Assembly: GCA_910575755.1 (NCBI GenBank)
Contig: CAJTFO010000013.1
Coordinates: 1 to 42,960 of the forward strand
Direction of reading: 5' to 3'
DNA: 42,960 bases
Source of the DNA: Desulfovibrionaceae bacterium
Lineage (GTDB): Bacteria; Desulfobacterota; Desulfovibrionia; Desulfovibrionales; Desulfovibrionaceae
Shown here: positions 23,235 to 33,907 of the stretch, in pieces
Position numbering within the stretch: the first letter of the stretch is position 1
Layout: the number at the start of each line of letters is the position of its first letter
Position numbers and translations under genes: made by a program
The notes under the pieces: generated by a model
What the model saw: only the letters and a program-made list of their open reading frames with translations
What the model was told of the DNA's origin: nothing
Database searches by the model: none

Positions 23235-26200
23235 CTATTTGCGCGGCGTCAGCGCAATGCGGTTGCGTTCCACCGCCACGGCCAGTTCAGGCAGCAGATC
23301 CTTGAGCGCGTTCATGTCGTTGGCCTTGGCCGCCCGTTCCACGCAACGCGCCATGCGGGACAGCACCCGGAAGCCGAAGGCGTCCGATTCCGCGGCGATG
23401 CGTTCGGCGGCCTCGCCTACCAGAGAAGCGCGGCGGCTTTCGAAGGCCTGCCGGGCTTCCTCCATGGCCGCGTCCAGGCGATCCACCAGGTGCAGAATGG
23501 TCTTATCCGGAGCCGCCTGCGAAGGTTGCGGCGCGGTCACGAGGGGCGGCGCGGCTGCGTCCGAGGCGCGGAATTCCTGCGCCGGCGTCGTCGGCGGCAG
23601 CGTGGGGGCAGGCGCAACAGGCCGCGCCGGGCCGGAAACCTCCGCAATGAGCGGCGCCAGGGATGGAATGTCCTTTCTGACAGGCTCGGCGCTGGCAATA
23701 AAGTCCATGATGGAGCCGCCCGTCACCGGAGCATGATCCGTGGACTGCGCGGCTACAGGCGCGTCAGGCGGCGCGGGCTGATCGACCGCAGGCATTTGCC
23801 TGTCCTCTGTCACTGGGGCGGCGGGAGCCGGCTTTTTGGGAATGGGCACGGGCTCGCCCACCCACTCGTCGGGCACGTTCAGGCCGGGGCTGGCATGGAC
23901 GCTGCCGGATCCTTCCTGCGGGCTGTTTCGCGGGGCGGGGTCTTCCGCCCGGGGGGCGGCTTTGTTGTCCCGTTCCTGTGGACGGGAAGACAGGGGGCTG
24001 CCGATGGGCATGGGCTCGCCCACCCATTCACCGGGCACGTTCAGGCTGGGGCTGGTATAGACGGGGCTGACGCCCGCCGGGACGACCGGTTTGACTGCGG
24101 CTTTGCGCTGGATGGGAACAATGGTCGCGCCCGGTCGCGCGGCAAAGGTCACGGGTTCAAAGGCCGGCTGACGGTGCGCGTCAGCTTCCGCCCGCATGGG
24201 ATTGCCCGGCGTTTCCGACGACATCGCCTGTGTGGGAGCGTATTCCGGCTCGGGCGTTTGGTCCGCCACAGACGGCGCTTGCTCCATGGTTCCGGGCAGA
24301 CTGGACTGATCGGCTGGGGCGGCTCCGGTCATGAAATCGTCTGTCTCGGCGGCGGGTTCCGGCGCGCTTTCGATGCTGTCCGGCTCAGGGGCCGCCATGT
24401 CGGCGCTTTCACTGGCCGCATGGCTTTCCCCGGATTTTTCGGGCTGCCTTTCCTGTGCGGTGGCGACCGGTTCCGGAGCGGCGGTCAGGTTCGGATTATC
24501 CGAGTCAGAAAAATGGCCAAAGAGGCCGACCGAGATGTGTTCCGGTCCGGCTTCGGCGTCTTTGGATGTCTCCGGTTTGGATGTCTCCAGACGGCTGACA
24601 GGGGGCAGATCCACATTGTTGAGAGGAGGGCCGCTTTCCGGCTGGCTGCCGGGCAACGCATTTTCAGCCTTGTGGATTTGCCTGTCCGCTCCCGTGCCTA
24701 CCAGAGGGCCGCGCAGAGATTCCGCAAAGCTCAGCAGGTCGGGCAGAGCCGTGAGATCCGGGATTTTCAGGGGCGAAGCGCTGTGATGTTCCTCGCTGCC
24801 GAACAGGTCCGGCAAGGGAGGCCGACCGGCGTTCGTGGCCGCCTGGTCGTCATCAGCGGCGTCAGCGCCGGATGTTGTCGCGGTCGCCTGAGTCTTGTCA
24901 GGCGTATCTTCAGCCGCCGCGGCTTCCAGCAGTTCCCGCACTGTCTGGCAGAGGGCCTCGCCGTCCACAGGTTCCAGCAGGGCATGGGTAAAGCCGGCCT
25001 CAGCCAGTCTATCCCACTGCGTATCATTTTTCGTGATGGCCAGGGCCTTGAACAGAGGCAGGCCCGCATCGTCAGCCACTGTGCGGAACTGGCGCAGTAT
25101 TCCGCCCTCTTCGGGCGAGGCCAGTCTGCCTTGCGCCACAAGCAGAAGGGCAGCGTTCTCCTTGTGCAGTTGCAGGGCTTCAGCCAGGCTGCCCGCTTGC
25201 ACGCAGCCGCAGGGCAGGTTTTCCAGCATCCGGGCCAGGGCTTCGCGTTCCGAAGCGCTTTCCGCCGCGAGCAGTGCCAGGGGCTGATTCTGCTGGGCGG
25301 GCGCGCTCTCGTTTTCGCCGCGCTCCAGAGATTTGAGGTGCAGGGTAAAGGCTATGGTGGCTCCGTGCGGGCTGCATTCCACGCCCAGAAAGCCTTTGTG
25401 CGCGCCGGCCAGCTCCCAGACGCGGGTCAGGGCCAGACTGGAGCGGTCCTGCGGCGGCATGCCCGAACCCGTATCCGTGACTGTAAAGAGCAGATGCCCG
25501 GCATTGGAGCTTTCCGGCACGCGCCGCACCGAAAAATGCACGGCCCCGTGCCGGGTGGCGCGCACGGCGCTTTCCAGCAGCAGGCAGAGCGTTTCCTTCA
25601 GGGCCGCGCCCTCGCCCTCATACAAATGGCCCAGATGGGGCGGCATATACCAGGCCAGACCAATGCCCGCGTTTTCCGCCGCCGGAGCCACTGAGTCATG
25701 GGCTTCACGCATCAGATGCTGGAGATTGAAAGGCGCGCGACGCTCCGGCGCGGCGCGTTTCTGCTTCAGTTGCCGGGGATTGCTGATGATGTCAGCCATT
25801 TCACGGGCCGCGTCCAGCATGTTTTCCGCATACTGGCGCACCGCCGAAGGCAGGGAACAATGCCCCAGGGCGGCGCCTTCGCGCATCAGGCGATCCAGGG
25901 GAATCCGCAGGGCGCTTTCCAGCGGTTGGGGCGCGAAATTCTCCGGAAGTGCGGACGGCGCGCTCGCTTCCGTTGCTTCGGAGCCGTTCGGAGGCGGGGC
26001 AGAGGCGGGCAGAACCGAAGGCGTCAGGCGCAGATTGGGATCATCCAGCGGTTGATCCAGGGGGATGGCGTCGTCGGGGCCGGCCTGTGCGTTTCTGGCC
26101 GCTGTCGCCGCGTCAGGCTGTTGCGCCGTCATGTCGTGCGGCGCTCTGGTGGCGGCGATGATCAACGCGCTGAGCGCTGTGCCCCAGAGCGGGGTCGACG

Positions 26201-27284
26201 CCAGCAGATTGGCCCCAAAGCCGCTGTCCAGCCCCAGCATGCCGCCGGCCACAAAGAGCGGCGGCAGCAGGCAGCCCAGCAGAAAGCGTTTGGCCCCGCC
26301 CAGGCCCATGATCCACGCGCCCAACGCGGTGGGCACGAAAAACAGGGTTCCCAGGGGCCAGAGATCAAGATAGCGGATCAGCCAGGCGAAATGCGGCAGA
26401 AGGGGCAGCAGGGCCAGGGCCGCGCCGGGCAGAGAAAGCAGCAGCAACTGGATGTCCAGAGCGCGGGAGCGCTCCCGCGTGCGCATCAGGTGGCGGCCCA
26501 CATGAGGCAAGAGCATCAGGGCCACGCCCGGGGCCAGCACAGCCCCCAGTGCGCCCAGCCCGATATGGCCGGCGCCGGAAGCGGGCATGCCCATGATGCC
26601 CTGGGCCAGAGCCACGGCCACATACAGGGCGGTCCAGACGCGCCACTGGCCTTTCTCGGACAGGCCCCGCAACAGGCAGAGCAGCATGACCACGCCCAGG
26701 GCCAGGGCCGCCGCCGTGCGTGACAGGCCGCCCCAGTTGCCGGCGGCATTCTGCGGCGTGCGCATCATGGGCGCGAACCACAGACCGGGCAGACCGTCCA
26801 GACGGATGTAACAGGTCTGAGGCTCTTTGCCCGCTTCGGGCAGCAAAAGCACATTGCGCTGGGCCGGGGCGGATTCGCGCCACTCCAGCGCGCCGCTCAG
26901 GCTGTTGACCACAGGCTCATAAAGCAGGGGCGTGCCGGGCGCGCTTTCGCCCATATCCAGCAGCAGGGTGGCGGGTCTGGCGTCCTCGGGCAGTGGAGCC
27001 AGCGTGAAGCGCAGCCACATGACCCCGTTTTCGCGCGGCAGATCCCCGAGTGTCAGAGAGCGGTACGCCTCGGCCTTGTCCGGAGCGGCGGCCTCCTCCA
27101 CATCCAGGGTGCCGGTTTCATCCAGCAGATAATCCAGATACGGCAAAAAAGGGGTGCTGGGCGCTTCCGGCGCTGCGGGCAGCATGGTTTGCGCCTGTGC
27201 GCCCCAGCCAAGGCAGATGGCGCACAACAAAAAGGCCACGGCCAGAACCCGCGGACGAACCATGCCGGAAAGAAGATATGCCAT
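23235..27284 (-). CDS. Very large hybrid-histidine-kinase-like membrane protein, phosphorelay residues degenerate
   Basis: 1,349 residues from the ATG at 27284 (GGCGGA upstream; earlier in-frame ATGs lie before a good signal peptide). Order: signal peptide; periplasmic sensor of the 7TMR-DISM extracellular type (to about 215); seven or so membrane helices (about 190-390); a HisKA-like helix pair where the usual SHE-RTPL reads ESALRIPL, so the phospho-His is Ser; an ATPase-like domain that keeps VTDTGSGMP but has Glu for the N-box Asn (LLLESAVRATRHG); a receiver-like domain without the Asp (ALLLVAQGRL) and with Glu for Lys (LLEPVDG); a disordered region of about 400 residues with two copies of LNVP-EWVGEP-PI; and an Hpt-like C-terminal bundle without His. 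Probably a signalling scaffold, not an active kinase; inference. Confidence 0.75.
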   Translation of the reverse strand: MAYLLSGMVRPRVLAVAFLLCAICLGWGAQAQTMLPAAPEAPSTPFLPYLDYLLDETGTLDVEEAAAPDKAEAYRSLTLGDLPRENGVMWLRFTLAPLPEDARPATLLLDMGESAPGTPLLYEPVVNSLSGALEWRESAPAQRNVLLLPEAGKEPQTCYIRLDGLPGLWFAPMMRTPQNAAGNWGGLSRTAAALALGVVMLLCLLRGLSEKGQWRVWTALYVAVALAQGIMGMPASGAGHIGLGALGAVLAPGVALMLLPHVGRHLMRTRERSRALDIQLLLLSLPGAALALLPLLPHFAWLIRYLDLWPLGTLFFVPTALGAWIMGLGGAKRFLLGCLLPPLFVAGGMLGLDSGFGANLLASTPLWGTALSALIIAATRAPHDMTAQQPDAATAARNAQAGPDDAIPLDQPLDDPNLRLTPSVLPASAPPPNGSEATEASAPSALPENFAPQPLESALRIPLDRLMREGAALGHCSLPSAVRQYAENMLDAAREMADIISNPRQLKQKRAAPERRAPFNLQHLMREAHDSVAPAAENAGIGLAWYMPPHLGHLYEGEGAALKETLCLLLESAVRATRHGAVHFSVRRVPESSNAGHLLFTVTDTGSGMPPQDRSSLALTRVWELAGAHKGFLGVECSPHGATIAFTLHLKSLERGENESAPAQQNQPLALLAAESASEREALARMLENLPCGCVQAGSLAEALQLHKENAALLLVAQGRLASPEEGGILRQFRTVADDAGLPLFKALAITKNDTQWDRLAEAGFTHALLEPVDGEALCQTVRELLEAAAAEDTPDKTQATATTSGADAADDDQAATNAGRPPLPDLFGSEEHHSASPLKIPDLTALPDLLSFAESLRGPLVGTGADRQIHKAENALPGSQPESGPPLNNVDLPPVSRLETSKPETSKDAEAGPEHISVGLFGHFSDSDNPNLTAAPEPVATAQERQPEKSGESHAASESADMAAPEPDSIESAPEPAAETDDFMTGAAPADQSSLPGTMEQAPSVADQTPEPEYAPTQAMSSETPGNPMRAEADAHRQPAFEPVTFAARPGATIVPIQRKAAVKPVVPAGVSPVYTSPSLNVPGEWVGEPMPIGSPLSSRPQERDNKAAPRAEDPAPRNSPQEGSGSVHASPGLNVPDEWVGEPVPIPKKPAPAAPVTEDRQMPAVDQPAPPDAPVAAQSTDHAPVTGGSIMDFIASAEPVRKDIPSLAPLIAEVSGPARPVAPAPTLPPTTPAQEFRASDAAAPPLVTAPQPSQAAPDKTILHLVDRLDAAMEEARQAFESRRASLVGEAAERIAAESDAFGFRVLSRMARCVERAAKANDMNALKDLLPELAVAVERNRIALTPRK

Positions 27285-27344
27285 AGTATTTCCGCCTGTC
27301 ATGTGAACCGGCTTTCCGCCGCCTGGCGGACGCTCTTTCATACA

Positions 27345-27367
27345 TTTTGCCTGTTGCAACGGCAAAA
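27345..27367. repeat. Inverted repeat in the TPR/sensor gene gap
   Basis: TTTTGCC (27345-27351) and GGCAAAA (27361-27367) with a nine-base loop, followed by CGCTCTAG that contains the stop codon of the TPR gene. It resembles the GCTCTAG-ended palindromes near ccmE. Confidence 0.4.
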
Positions 27368-27371
27368 CGCT

Positions 27372-28073
27372 CTAGTGCAGATGCTTGATCAGCTCGGACA
27401 CCGGCTGCCCTTCGGGTGAGCGCGCGCCGGGATTGAACGTCAGCAGGCGCTGCCAGGCCCGCGCGGCCTCATCCTTGCGGTGCAGATCGTAATAGAGTAC
27501 CACGCCCTCGTTGAACAGGGCGTTTTCATGGGCCGGATTGACGGTCGTGGCTTTGCGGAAGCTGTCCACGGCCTGCTCATAGGCCCCGGTTTCGCGGTAC
27601 ATGATGCCCAGATCCGTGAGCACGTCAGCGTTATCCGGGGCCAGCGCCAGAGAGCGCTCATACGCCGCAATGGCCTGCTTGGCCTGATCCGTGTCAAAAT
27701 ACAGATTGCCCAGGGCCGTCCAGCGCGCGGCATCTCCGGGATTGTCCTGCAGGGCCTTTTCCAGATCGCTGATTTTCCGGAGCAGTTCCGGCGGCATGGG
27801 CGGCGCGCCGTCCTGTATGGGCCGGGCCGCCTGCGGCGCGGGAGAGGCCGGGGGCGCGTCCGCGGCCTGCCCGTTGAGCAGGCCGGGCAGCAGACCGCCA
27901 AGATACAGCCCCAGCGCCAGGGACAGCAGCATGCCCATGAGGCAAGTGCTTTTGCGCACCATGCCGGCGGGCGCATTGGTCTGAGGCATAGGGGAAGACG
28001 CCTGCCGCTCGGCAGCGGGCGTATGGCGCTCAGGCGCGGTTTTGGGGCTTTGTTTGCTTTTACGCCGGGACAT
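27372..28073 (-). CDS. Membrane-anchored TPR protein (CcmI/NrfG-like)
   Basis: 233 residues from the ATG at 28073, which has GAGGAGC upstream; an extended frame 5' of it lacks a signal. A basic, Ser/Pro-rich cytoplasmic N-terminus precedes one membrane helix (about 45-67, GMLLSLALGLYLGGLLPGL). The rest is periplasmic with at least three TPR units, for example AARWTALGNLYFDTDQAKQA and VLTDLGIMYRETGAYEQAVD. TPR proteins at the end of ccm operons (CcmI, CcmH2, NrfG) hold apocytochrome c for haem ligation. Position after ccmE-F-A-B-C-D and a second TPR gene supports this. The fit is by architecture, not by a specific motif. Confidence 0.78.
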   Translation of the reverse strand: MSRRKSKQSPKTAPERHTPAAERQASSPMPQTNAPAGMVRKSTCLMGMLLSLALGLYLGGLLPGLLNGQAADAPPASPAPQAARPIQDGAPPMPPELLRKISDLEKALQDNPGDAARWTALGNLYFDTDQAKQAIAAYERSLALAPDNADVLTDLGIMYRETGAYEQAVDSFRKATTVNPAHENALFNEGVVLYYDLHRKDEAARAWQRLLTFNPGARSPEGQPVSELIKHLH

Positions 28074-28239
28074 ATGCTCCTCAATGCTGGTTAATGCAAC
28101 GGTGGAGGTTTGAAACAGACGCAATGGGCCGGGGATACGGCCCTGCTCTTCGCGGTCAGCCTACAACCTGAAAAAAAAAGAGGCAAGCCCGCAACTTATG
28201 GACAAGAAGCGGGCCTGGTCATGCAAGGGACGGCGCGGC

Positions 28240-28926
28240 TCAGGGGCGCGCTTCCTTTTCGCCGGCTGCCTTGCCATTTTTTCCGTTTTTGGCGGGTTCT
28301 TCCGCCCGAGGCTGCTGGCCCTGCGGCACAGTCCGCGCTGTTCCGGCGCCCTCCGCCTGGGGCAAGGGGGCTTTTTCCAGTTCCTGGCGGATGCCCTTCT
28401 TGAGTTCTTCACTGGCCGCGGGATCCTGCAGGCCCGCGCTCAGATGCTCCACCCCGCGCGCGGGATCGTTCAGGAAATGGATGTAGAGCACGCCCAGGCT
28501 GTAGCGCACCGAGGCGCTGTCGCGTAGGGCCGCCGCCTTTTCCAAAAGCTTGGCGGCCTCCTGGTGCCTGCCCTGATTATGCCTGATGACGCCCAGCAGA
28601 TACGGGGGCCGGGAATTGTTCAGATCCAGGGTCATGGCGCGCTGGGCAAAGGTTTCCGCGGCCTCCCAGTTGCGCACGCTTATCAGGGCTTCGACCAGGC
28701 GGATCGTGGCGTCCATGTTTTGCGGGTTCGCGGCCACTTCCTGCATGAGTGCGCCCACGGCGCCGTCCATGCCTGCGGGAACCTGCGGGGCGTGCCGGAC
28801 CTGCACGGTCAGGTGGGGATGACGGAATCGTTCGGCGAGGGAAATCACCAGCATGCCGGCCAGAGCCAGGGCCAGCAGCAGAACCAGGGCGCGCGCCGGG
28901 CCGTTGAGCTTGGGCAGATCAGTCAT
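28240..28926 (-). CDS. Membrane-anchored TPR protein of the ccm operon
   Basis: 228 residues. One N-terminal helix (about 12-30, ALVLLLALALAGMLVISL) anchors the protein; the periplasmic part has TPR-like repeats: ATIRLVEALISVRNWEAAET, PPYLLGVIRHNQGRHQEAAK and VRYSLGVLYIHFLNDPARGV. The tail from about residue 185 is Glu/Ala/Lys-rich and probably disordered. The start codon overlaps the end of ccmD, so it is translationally coupled to the ccm genes. It is likely a CcmI-like apocytochrome chaperone working beside CcmF, replacing functions supplied by CcmH in other bacteria. That replacement is inference. The 166-base gap to the next TPR gene carries no gene. Confidence 0.78.
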   Translation of the reverse strand: MTDLPKLNGPARALVLLLALALAGMLVISLAERFRHPHLTVQVRHAPQVPAGMDGAVGALMQEVAANPQNMDATIRLVEALISVRNWEAAETFAQRAMTLDLNNSRPPYLLGVIRHNQGRHQEAAKLLEKAAALRDSASVRYSLGVLYIHFLNDPARGVEHLSAGLQDPAASEELKKGIRQELEKAPLPQAEGAGTARTVPQGQQPRAEEPAKNGKNGKAAGEKEARP

Positions 28927-29056
28927 GGCGCAGCATCTCCCATTGGGTCAGGCGGGCGGCCAGCGCGCGCTGTTGCGCGGCCAGAAAGGCCAGATACGCG
29001 CCAAGACCGATCCAGACGGCGGCATTGGCGATGACAATCCAGGCAAGGGTATCCAT
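28919..29056 (-). CDS. ccmD: CcmD-like small membrane protein
   Basis: 45 residues, easily missed. The N-terminal half is one membrane helix (LAWIVIANAAVWIGLGAYLA, residues 4-23), followed by a basic helix (QQRALAARLTQWEML). Size, single helix and the location between ccmC and the rest of the operon fit CcmD, which stabilises CcmE and helps release holo-CcmE from CcmC and the CcmAB ATPase. The start at 29056 has AGGAGG-like sequence (GGAGGACCT read on the minus strand) just before it. The stop overlaps the next gene's start. The family is poorly conserved, so the name rests on layout and synteny. Confidence 0.75.
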   Translation of the reverse strand: MDTLAWIVIANAAVWIGLGAYLAFLAAQQRALAARLTQWEMLRHD

Positions 29057-29077
29057 AGGTCCTCCGTAGAGAGCGCG

Positions 29078-29749
29078 TTACGCGGGCGGGTTGTCGGCGG
29101 TGACTGCCAGAGCTTCGAGGCGGGCGCGCAGGTCAAGCTGGCGTTTGCGCAGCCAGACCAGCCCGCCCCAGACCAGCCCGAAGGAAAGCACGCAGGCAAT
29201 GACCGTAACTCTCATTTCCGGTTCCAGCCCGCCGCCCTCGGCGGCGAATACCGCCGGGTGAACAGAGCGCCAGATCCGGGCCGAGACAAAGACCAGGGGC
29301 ACATCCAGAAAGGCCGCCACGCCCACCACCGCGCAGACCAGGCTTTTGCGCTGCTGCGGCAGATCAAGGCCGCGCAGCACCAGATAGCCCGCGTACACGA
29401 ACCACATGATCAGTGTGGCGGTCAGGCGCGGATCCCAGGTCCACCAGACGCCCCAGGACTTGCGGGCCCAGAGCGTGCCGGTGACAAGGGCCAGGCCGCT
29501 GAGCAGCACGCCCACCTCGGCGGCGGCGGCACACAGCCTGTCCGCGCCGGCATGACGGCGCAGCAGATAGGCCGCTGAACCCAGAAAAACCGTAAAAAAG
29601 CTGATCAGAGCCCACCAGGCCAGGGGCAGATGGATGTAGAAAATCTTCTGGATCAGGCCCAGCGTGGCCTCTTCCGGGGCATAGACATAGATCAGCCACT
29701 GGCAGCAGGCAAAAGCCAGCCCGCCCAGCAGGGCCAGAAGTTGCGGCAT
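29078..29749 (-). CDS. ccmC: Haem exporter CcmC
   Basis: 223 residues with about six membrane helices. The periplasmic tryptophan-rich haem-binding motif SWGVWWTWDPR spans residues 98-108. Candidate axial haem ligands are H40 (YIHLPLAWW) and H164 (SVHPAVF), at the positions of the two conserved family His. CcmC presents haem and catalyses its covalent attachment to CcmE. It abuts ccmB with no gap and precedes ccmD by 21 bases. In a system with a CxxxY-type CcmE the attachment would be to Cys rather than His. Confidence 0.95.
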   Translation of the reverse strand: MPQLLALLGGLAFACCQWLIYVYAPEEATLGLIQKIFYIHLPLAWWALISFFTVFLGSAAYLLRRHAGADRLCAAAAEVGVLLSGLALVTGTLWARKSWGVWWTWDPRLTATLIMWFVYAGYLVLRGLDLPQQRKSLVCAVVGVAAFLDVPLVFVSARIWRSVHPAVFAAEGGGLEPEMRVTVIACVLSFGLVWGGLVWLRKRQLDLRARLEALAVTADNPPA

Positions 29750-30427
29750 TTATTCGTCCCCCGTGTAGATGAAGCTGAACAGCAGCAGCCCTGCCCCCAG
29801 AAAAACCGCGTCAAAGGCGCAGGCCACGCCCAGCCAGTTGCCCGGCCCGTCCGGCGAGGCCGCCCCCAGGGTCTGCGCGCCCACGCTGACGCCGGCAAGC
29901 AGCAGGGGCGTGAGCAGAGGAAAAAGCACAATGCTCAGCAGTGACTCGCGCGCCGCCTGGCCCTGCGCCAGAGCGCCCAGCAGCGAACCCAGGGCGCACA
30001 TGCCCAGGTCCGCCAGCAGCAGGGTCGCCACACCCGGCAAAAGCGGCCCGCTGACCTCCTGCCCCAGAAAAATGACGGACGCGGGCAGAAAAATGCTCTG
30101 AACCAGCAGCAGGAGCAGCAGACCGGCCAGCGCCTTGCCCAGCCAGACGCCCTGAATGGGCGCGGGGCAAAGCAGCAGGCCGAGCCGGGCGCTGTTGACC
30201 TCTTCCTGCGCGTAAAGCTGGTTGAAGATCAAGACCTGGCAGAAGGCCGAACTCAGCCAGAACACCGCCGCGGCTGCCTGCGGGCCCAAACGTTCGCCTA
30301 TGCCCTGTGACAGGCTGAATACAAAGAGCAGCAGCAGGCCGAGCAACAGCGCCTGGATCAGCCCGCTGCCTCTGGCCAGAGTCAGGGCGAGATCCTTGCG
30401 GAGCATGGCCAGGGTCAGGCGCAGCAT
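29750..30427 (-). CDS. ccmB: Haem exporter permease CcmB
   Basis: 225 residues with six membrane helices. FNQLYAQEEVNSARLGLLLC (about 67-86) is the conserved cytoplasmic loop of CcmB. LLALGSLL-type and PLLTPLLLAGV-type helices follow in the C-terminal half. It forms an ABC complex with CcmA; the energy of ATP is used to release haem-loaded CcmE from CcmC/CcmD. The start overlaps the end of ccmA by 13 bases and the stop is immediately before ccmC, so expression is tightly coupled. Confidence 0.93.
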   Translation of the reverse strand: MLRLTLAMLRKDLALTLARGSGLIQALLLGLLLLFVFSLSQGIGERLGPQAAAAVFWLSSAFCQVLIFNQLYAQEEVNSARLGLLLCPAPIQGVWLGKALAGLLLLLLVQSIFLPASVIFLGQEVSGPLLPGVATLLLADLGMCALGSLLGALAQGQAARESLLSIVLFPLLTPLLLAGVSVGAQTLGAASPDGPGNWLGVACAFDAVFLGAGLLLFSFIYTGDE

Positions 30428-31098
30428 GCGCCGTCCCCCCCGCCCGCGGGCGCGTCAAAACCGGGAAAATCCGCCGGCGGCCCGTCATAGGCCAGCCTGC
30501 GGCCGGCCAGGAGCAGCAGGCGGTCTGCCAGGGGCGCGTCCCCGGCCAGATCGTGGCTGATGAGCGTCACGCAGGCCCCGCGCTGGCGGGCGGTTGTTAT
30601 TTCACGGCGCAGAAGCGCCAGAGAGGCCGCGTCCAGACCTGTGCCCGGTTCGTCCAGCAGCAGCAGATCCGGCTCCAGCATGAGTACGCGCGCCAGATTA
30701 AGGCGCTGGGCCATGCCGCGCGAAAAAATGCCCGCGCGCTCGTGGACGTGGGCCGCCAGACCCACTCGTTCCAGCATGGTCCGCAGCCCGGCTTCGGACA
30801 GACGCAGGCCGTGGGCCGTGCGCCAGAAGGCCAGATTTTCCAGGGCCGTGAGACCGGGATACAGAAAGGTGGCGTGCCCCAGATAGCCCAGGCGCACGCC
30901 GCCCGCGCCGGATCGCGCCGGGCGCACGCCGCCCGCGCTGGGTTGGGAAAGCCCGGCCATGATCCGCATCAGCGTGCTCTTGCCCGCGCCGTTGCCGCCC
31001 ACCAGCAGCGAGACTGTGCCCGCCGCCAACACGCAGCTCACGTCCTTGAAGATCACTTTGGCGCCGTAGAGTTTGGCGACGCGGTCAAGCTCAAGCAT
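30415..31098 (-). CDS. ccmA: Haem exporter ATP-binding protein CcmA
   Basis: 227 residues, an ABC ATPase. Walker A is GGNGAGKST (34-42), the signature loop is FSRGMAQRLNLAR (an SRGM variant of LSGGQ), and Walker B is LLLLDEPGTGLD with a following switch His in LISHDLAGD. It powers the CcmAB complex that recycles CcmE. A short insertion after the Q loop (SGAGGVRLGYLGH) is slightly longer than usual. The start at 31098 lies 15 bases after the ccmF stop. Overlap with ccmB is 13 bases. Confidence 0.94.
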   Translation of the reverse strand: MLELDRVAKLYGAKVIFKDVSCVLAAGTVSLLVGGNGAGKSTLMRIMAGLSQPSAGGVRPARSGAGGVRLGYLGHATFLYPGLTALENLAFWRTAHGLRLSEAGLRTMLERVGLAAHVHERAGIFSRGMAQRLNLARVLMLEPDLLLLDEPGTGLDAASLALLRREITTARQRGACVTLISHDLAGDAPLADRLLLLAGRRLAYDGPPADFPGFDAPAGGGDGACCA

Positions 31099-31113
31099 GG
31101 AAGGCTCCCGGCT

Positions 31114-33066
<1,953 letters not shown>

Positions 33067-33153
33067 GGGGCTCCTTTACACATGGATGAGGCCGCAAAGC
33101 CCGTGGCGGACTTTGCGGCAGGACTGCAAAACGCCCCTTGGGCGCCTGACGCC

Positions 33154-33187
33154 AGAGCATTTGTCTGATGAATTGCGTAAATGCTCT
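33154..33187. repeat. Palindromic intergenic repeat, copy 2
   Basis: AGAGCATTT (33154-33162) and AAATGCTCT (33179-33187) are exact reverse complements around a 16-base centre that includes TCTGATGAA. It overlaps the stop codon of ccmE and is related to the copy at 21184. Confidence 0.65.
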
Positions 33188-33596
33188 AGATGTTGCGGTT
33201 TTGTTTCTGGTATTTGGAGGGACACTTGGTTATCAGGAGCTTGGCCGTGAAGCGGCCCTCCGGCCCCATGCCCCCTTCAACAATGACTTCCGCCCCGGCC
33301 TTGAAGGCGTCAGGCACGGCCCCGCTGTAGCTGACCACAATGGCCTGGCTGGCGTTATCCTTGTCTTCAAGACTGAAGGTGACGCCCGGTCCGTCGCGGT
33401 GCTTTTCAATGCCCTGAGCAGCCACAGTGCCGAACAGCCGCGCGGCGGCCAGTTTGTCCGGCGTGGCGGCCTTGGCCTCGGCCACATTCAGAAAATAAAC
33501 GCTGTTTTCCGTAAAACCGGCATAGGCCAGATAGCCCACGCCGCCCAGAAAAAGGCAAAACGCCACAAGGTAAATGGATATATTTTTGCAGGCCAT
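33186..33596 (-). CDS. ccmE: Haem chaperone CcmE, CxxxY variant
   Basis: 136 residues from the ATG at 33596 (GAGCGAGG upstream); an ATG 14 codons earlier is out of register with the membrane anchor. One N-terminal helix (residues about 6-25) anchors an OB-fold domain with the conserved VYFLNVAEA (33-41) and RLFGTVA (53-59) strands. The haem-binding site, normally H-x3-Y, reads C125-P-S-K-Y129. A Cys replacing His and the lack of CcmG and CcmH are known features of the Desulfovibrio type Ccm system, in which this CxxxY CcmE is functional. It is the first gene of the ccm run in the minus direction. Confidence 0.95.
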   Translation of the reverse strand: MACKNISIYLVAFCLFLGGVGYLAYAGFTENSVYFLNVAEAKAATPDKLAAARLFGTVAAQGIEKHRDGPGVTFSLEDKDNASQAIVVSYSGAVPDAFKAGAEVIVEGGMGPEGRFTAKLLITKCPSKYQKQNRNI

Positions 33597-33718
33597 GCCT
33601 CGCTCCGTCAGAGCATTTTGCTTTTGCAATTTTTTCATTTCAAAAGCGGCGCTGCATTGAGCCTGAACAGCGCGGTTCTCAGACTCAATGGACGGGGCGT
33701 CCGCTCTCGCGCCCGCCG

Positions 33719-33751
33719 GAGCAAATTGTGCTTTTCAAGGGCAATTTGCTC
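33719..33751. repeat. Palindromic repeat upstream of ccmE
   Basis: GAGCAAATTG (33719-33728) and CAATTTGCTC (33742-33751) are exact reverse complements, followed by TAG. The rest of 33,597-33,907 contains no gene; an AGAGCATTTTGC half-site lies at about 33,610. It may act as terminator or boundary for the CNNM gene. Confidence 0.6.
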
Positions 33752-33907
33752 TAGTGCTTTGATAGCAAATCAGTCTAGCCCATTTGATGGGTTCTGACAA
33801 GATAGGATTTATTATCAATATCTGTGCAACGCCAGGTTGGTCATGATCAGGTTTGGGTATGGACGCACGCCCGTCGGAGCGAATGCCTTTTTCAAAGGCA
33901 AATCGCT

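Noticed and set aside
23490..25694. A 734-codon open frame opposite the large sensor protein
   Set aside because: Arg/Gly/Gln-rich antisense shadow, common opposite long GC-rich genes; no ribosome-binding site or family motif.
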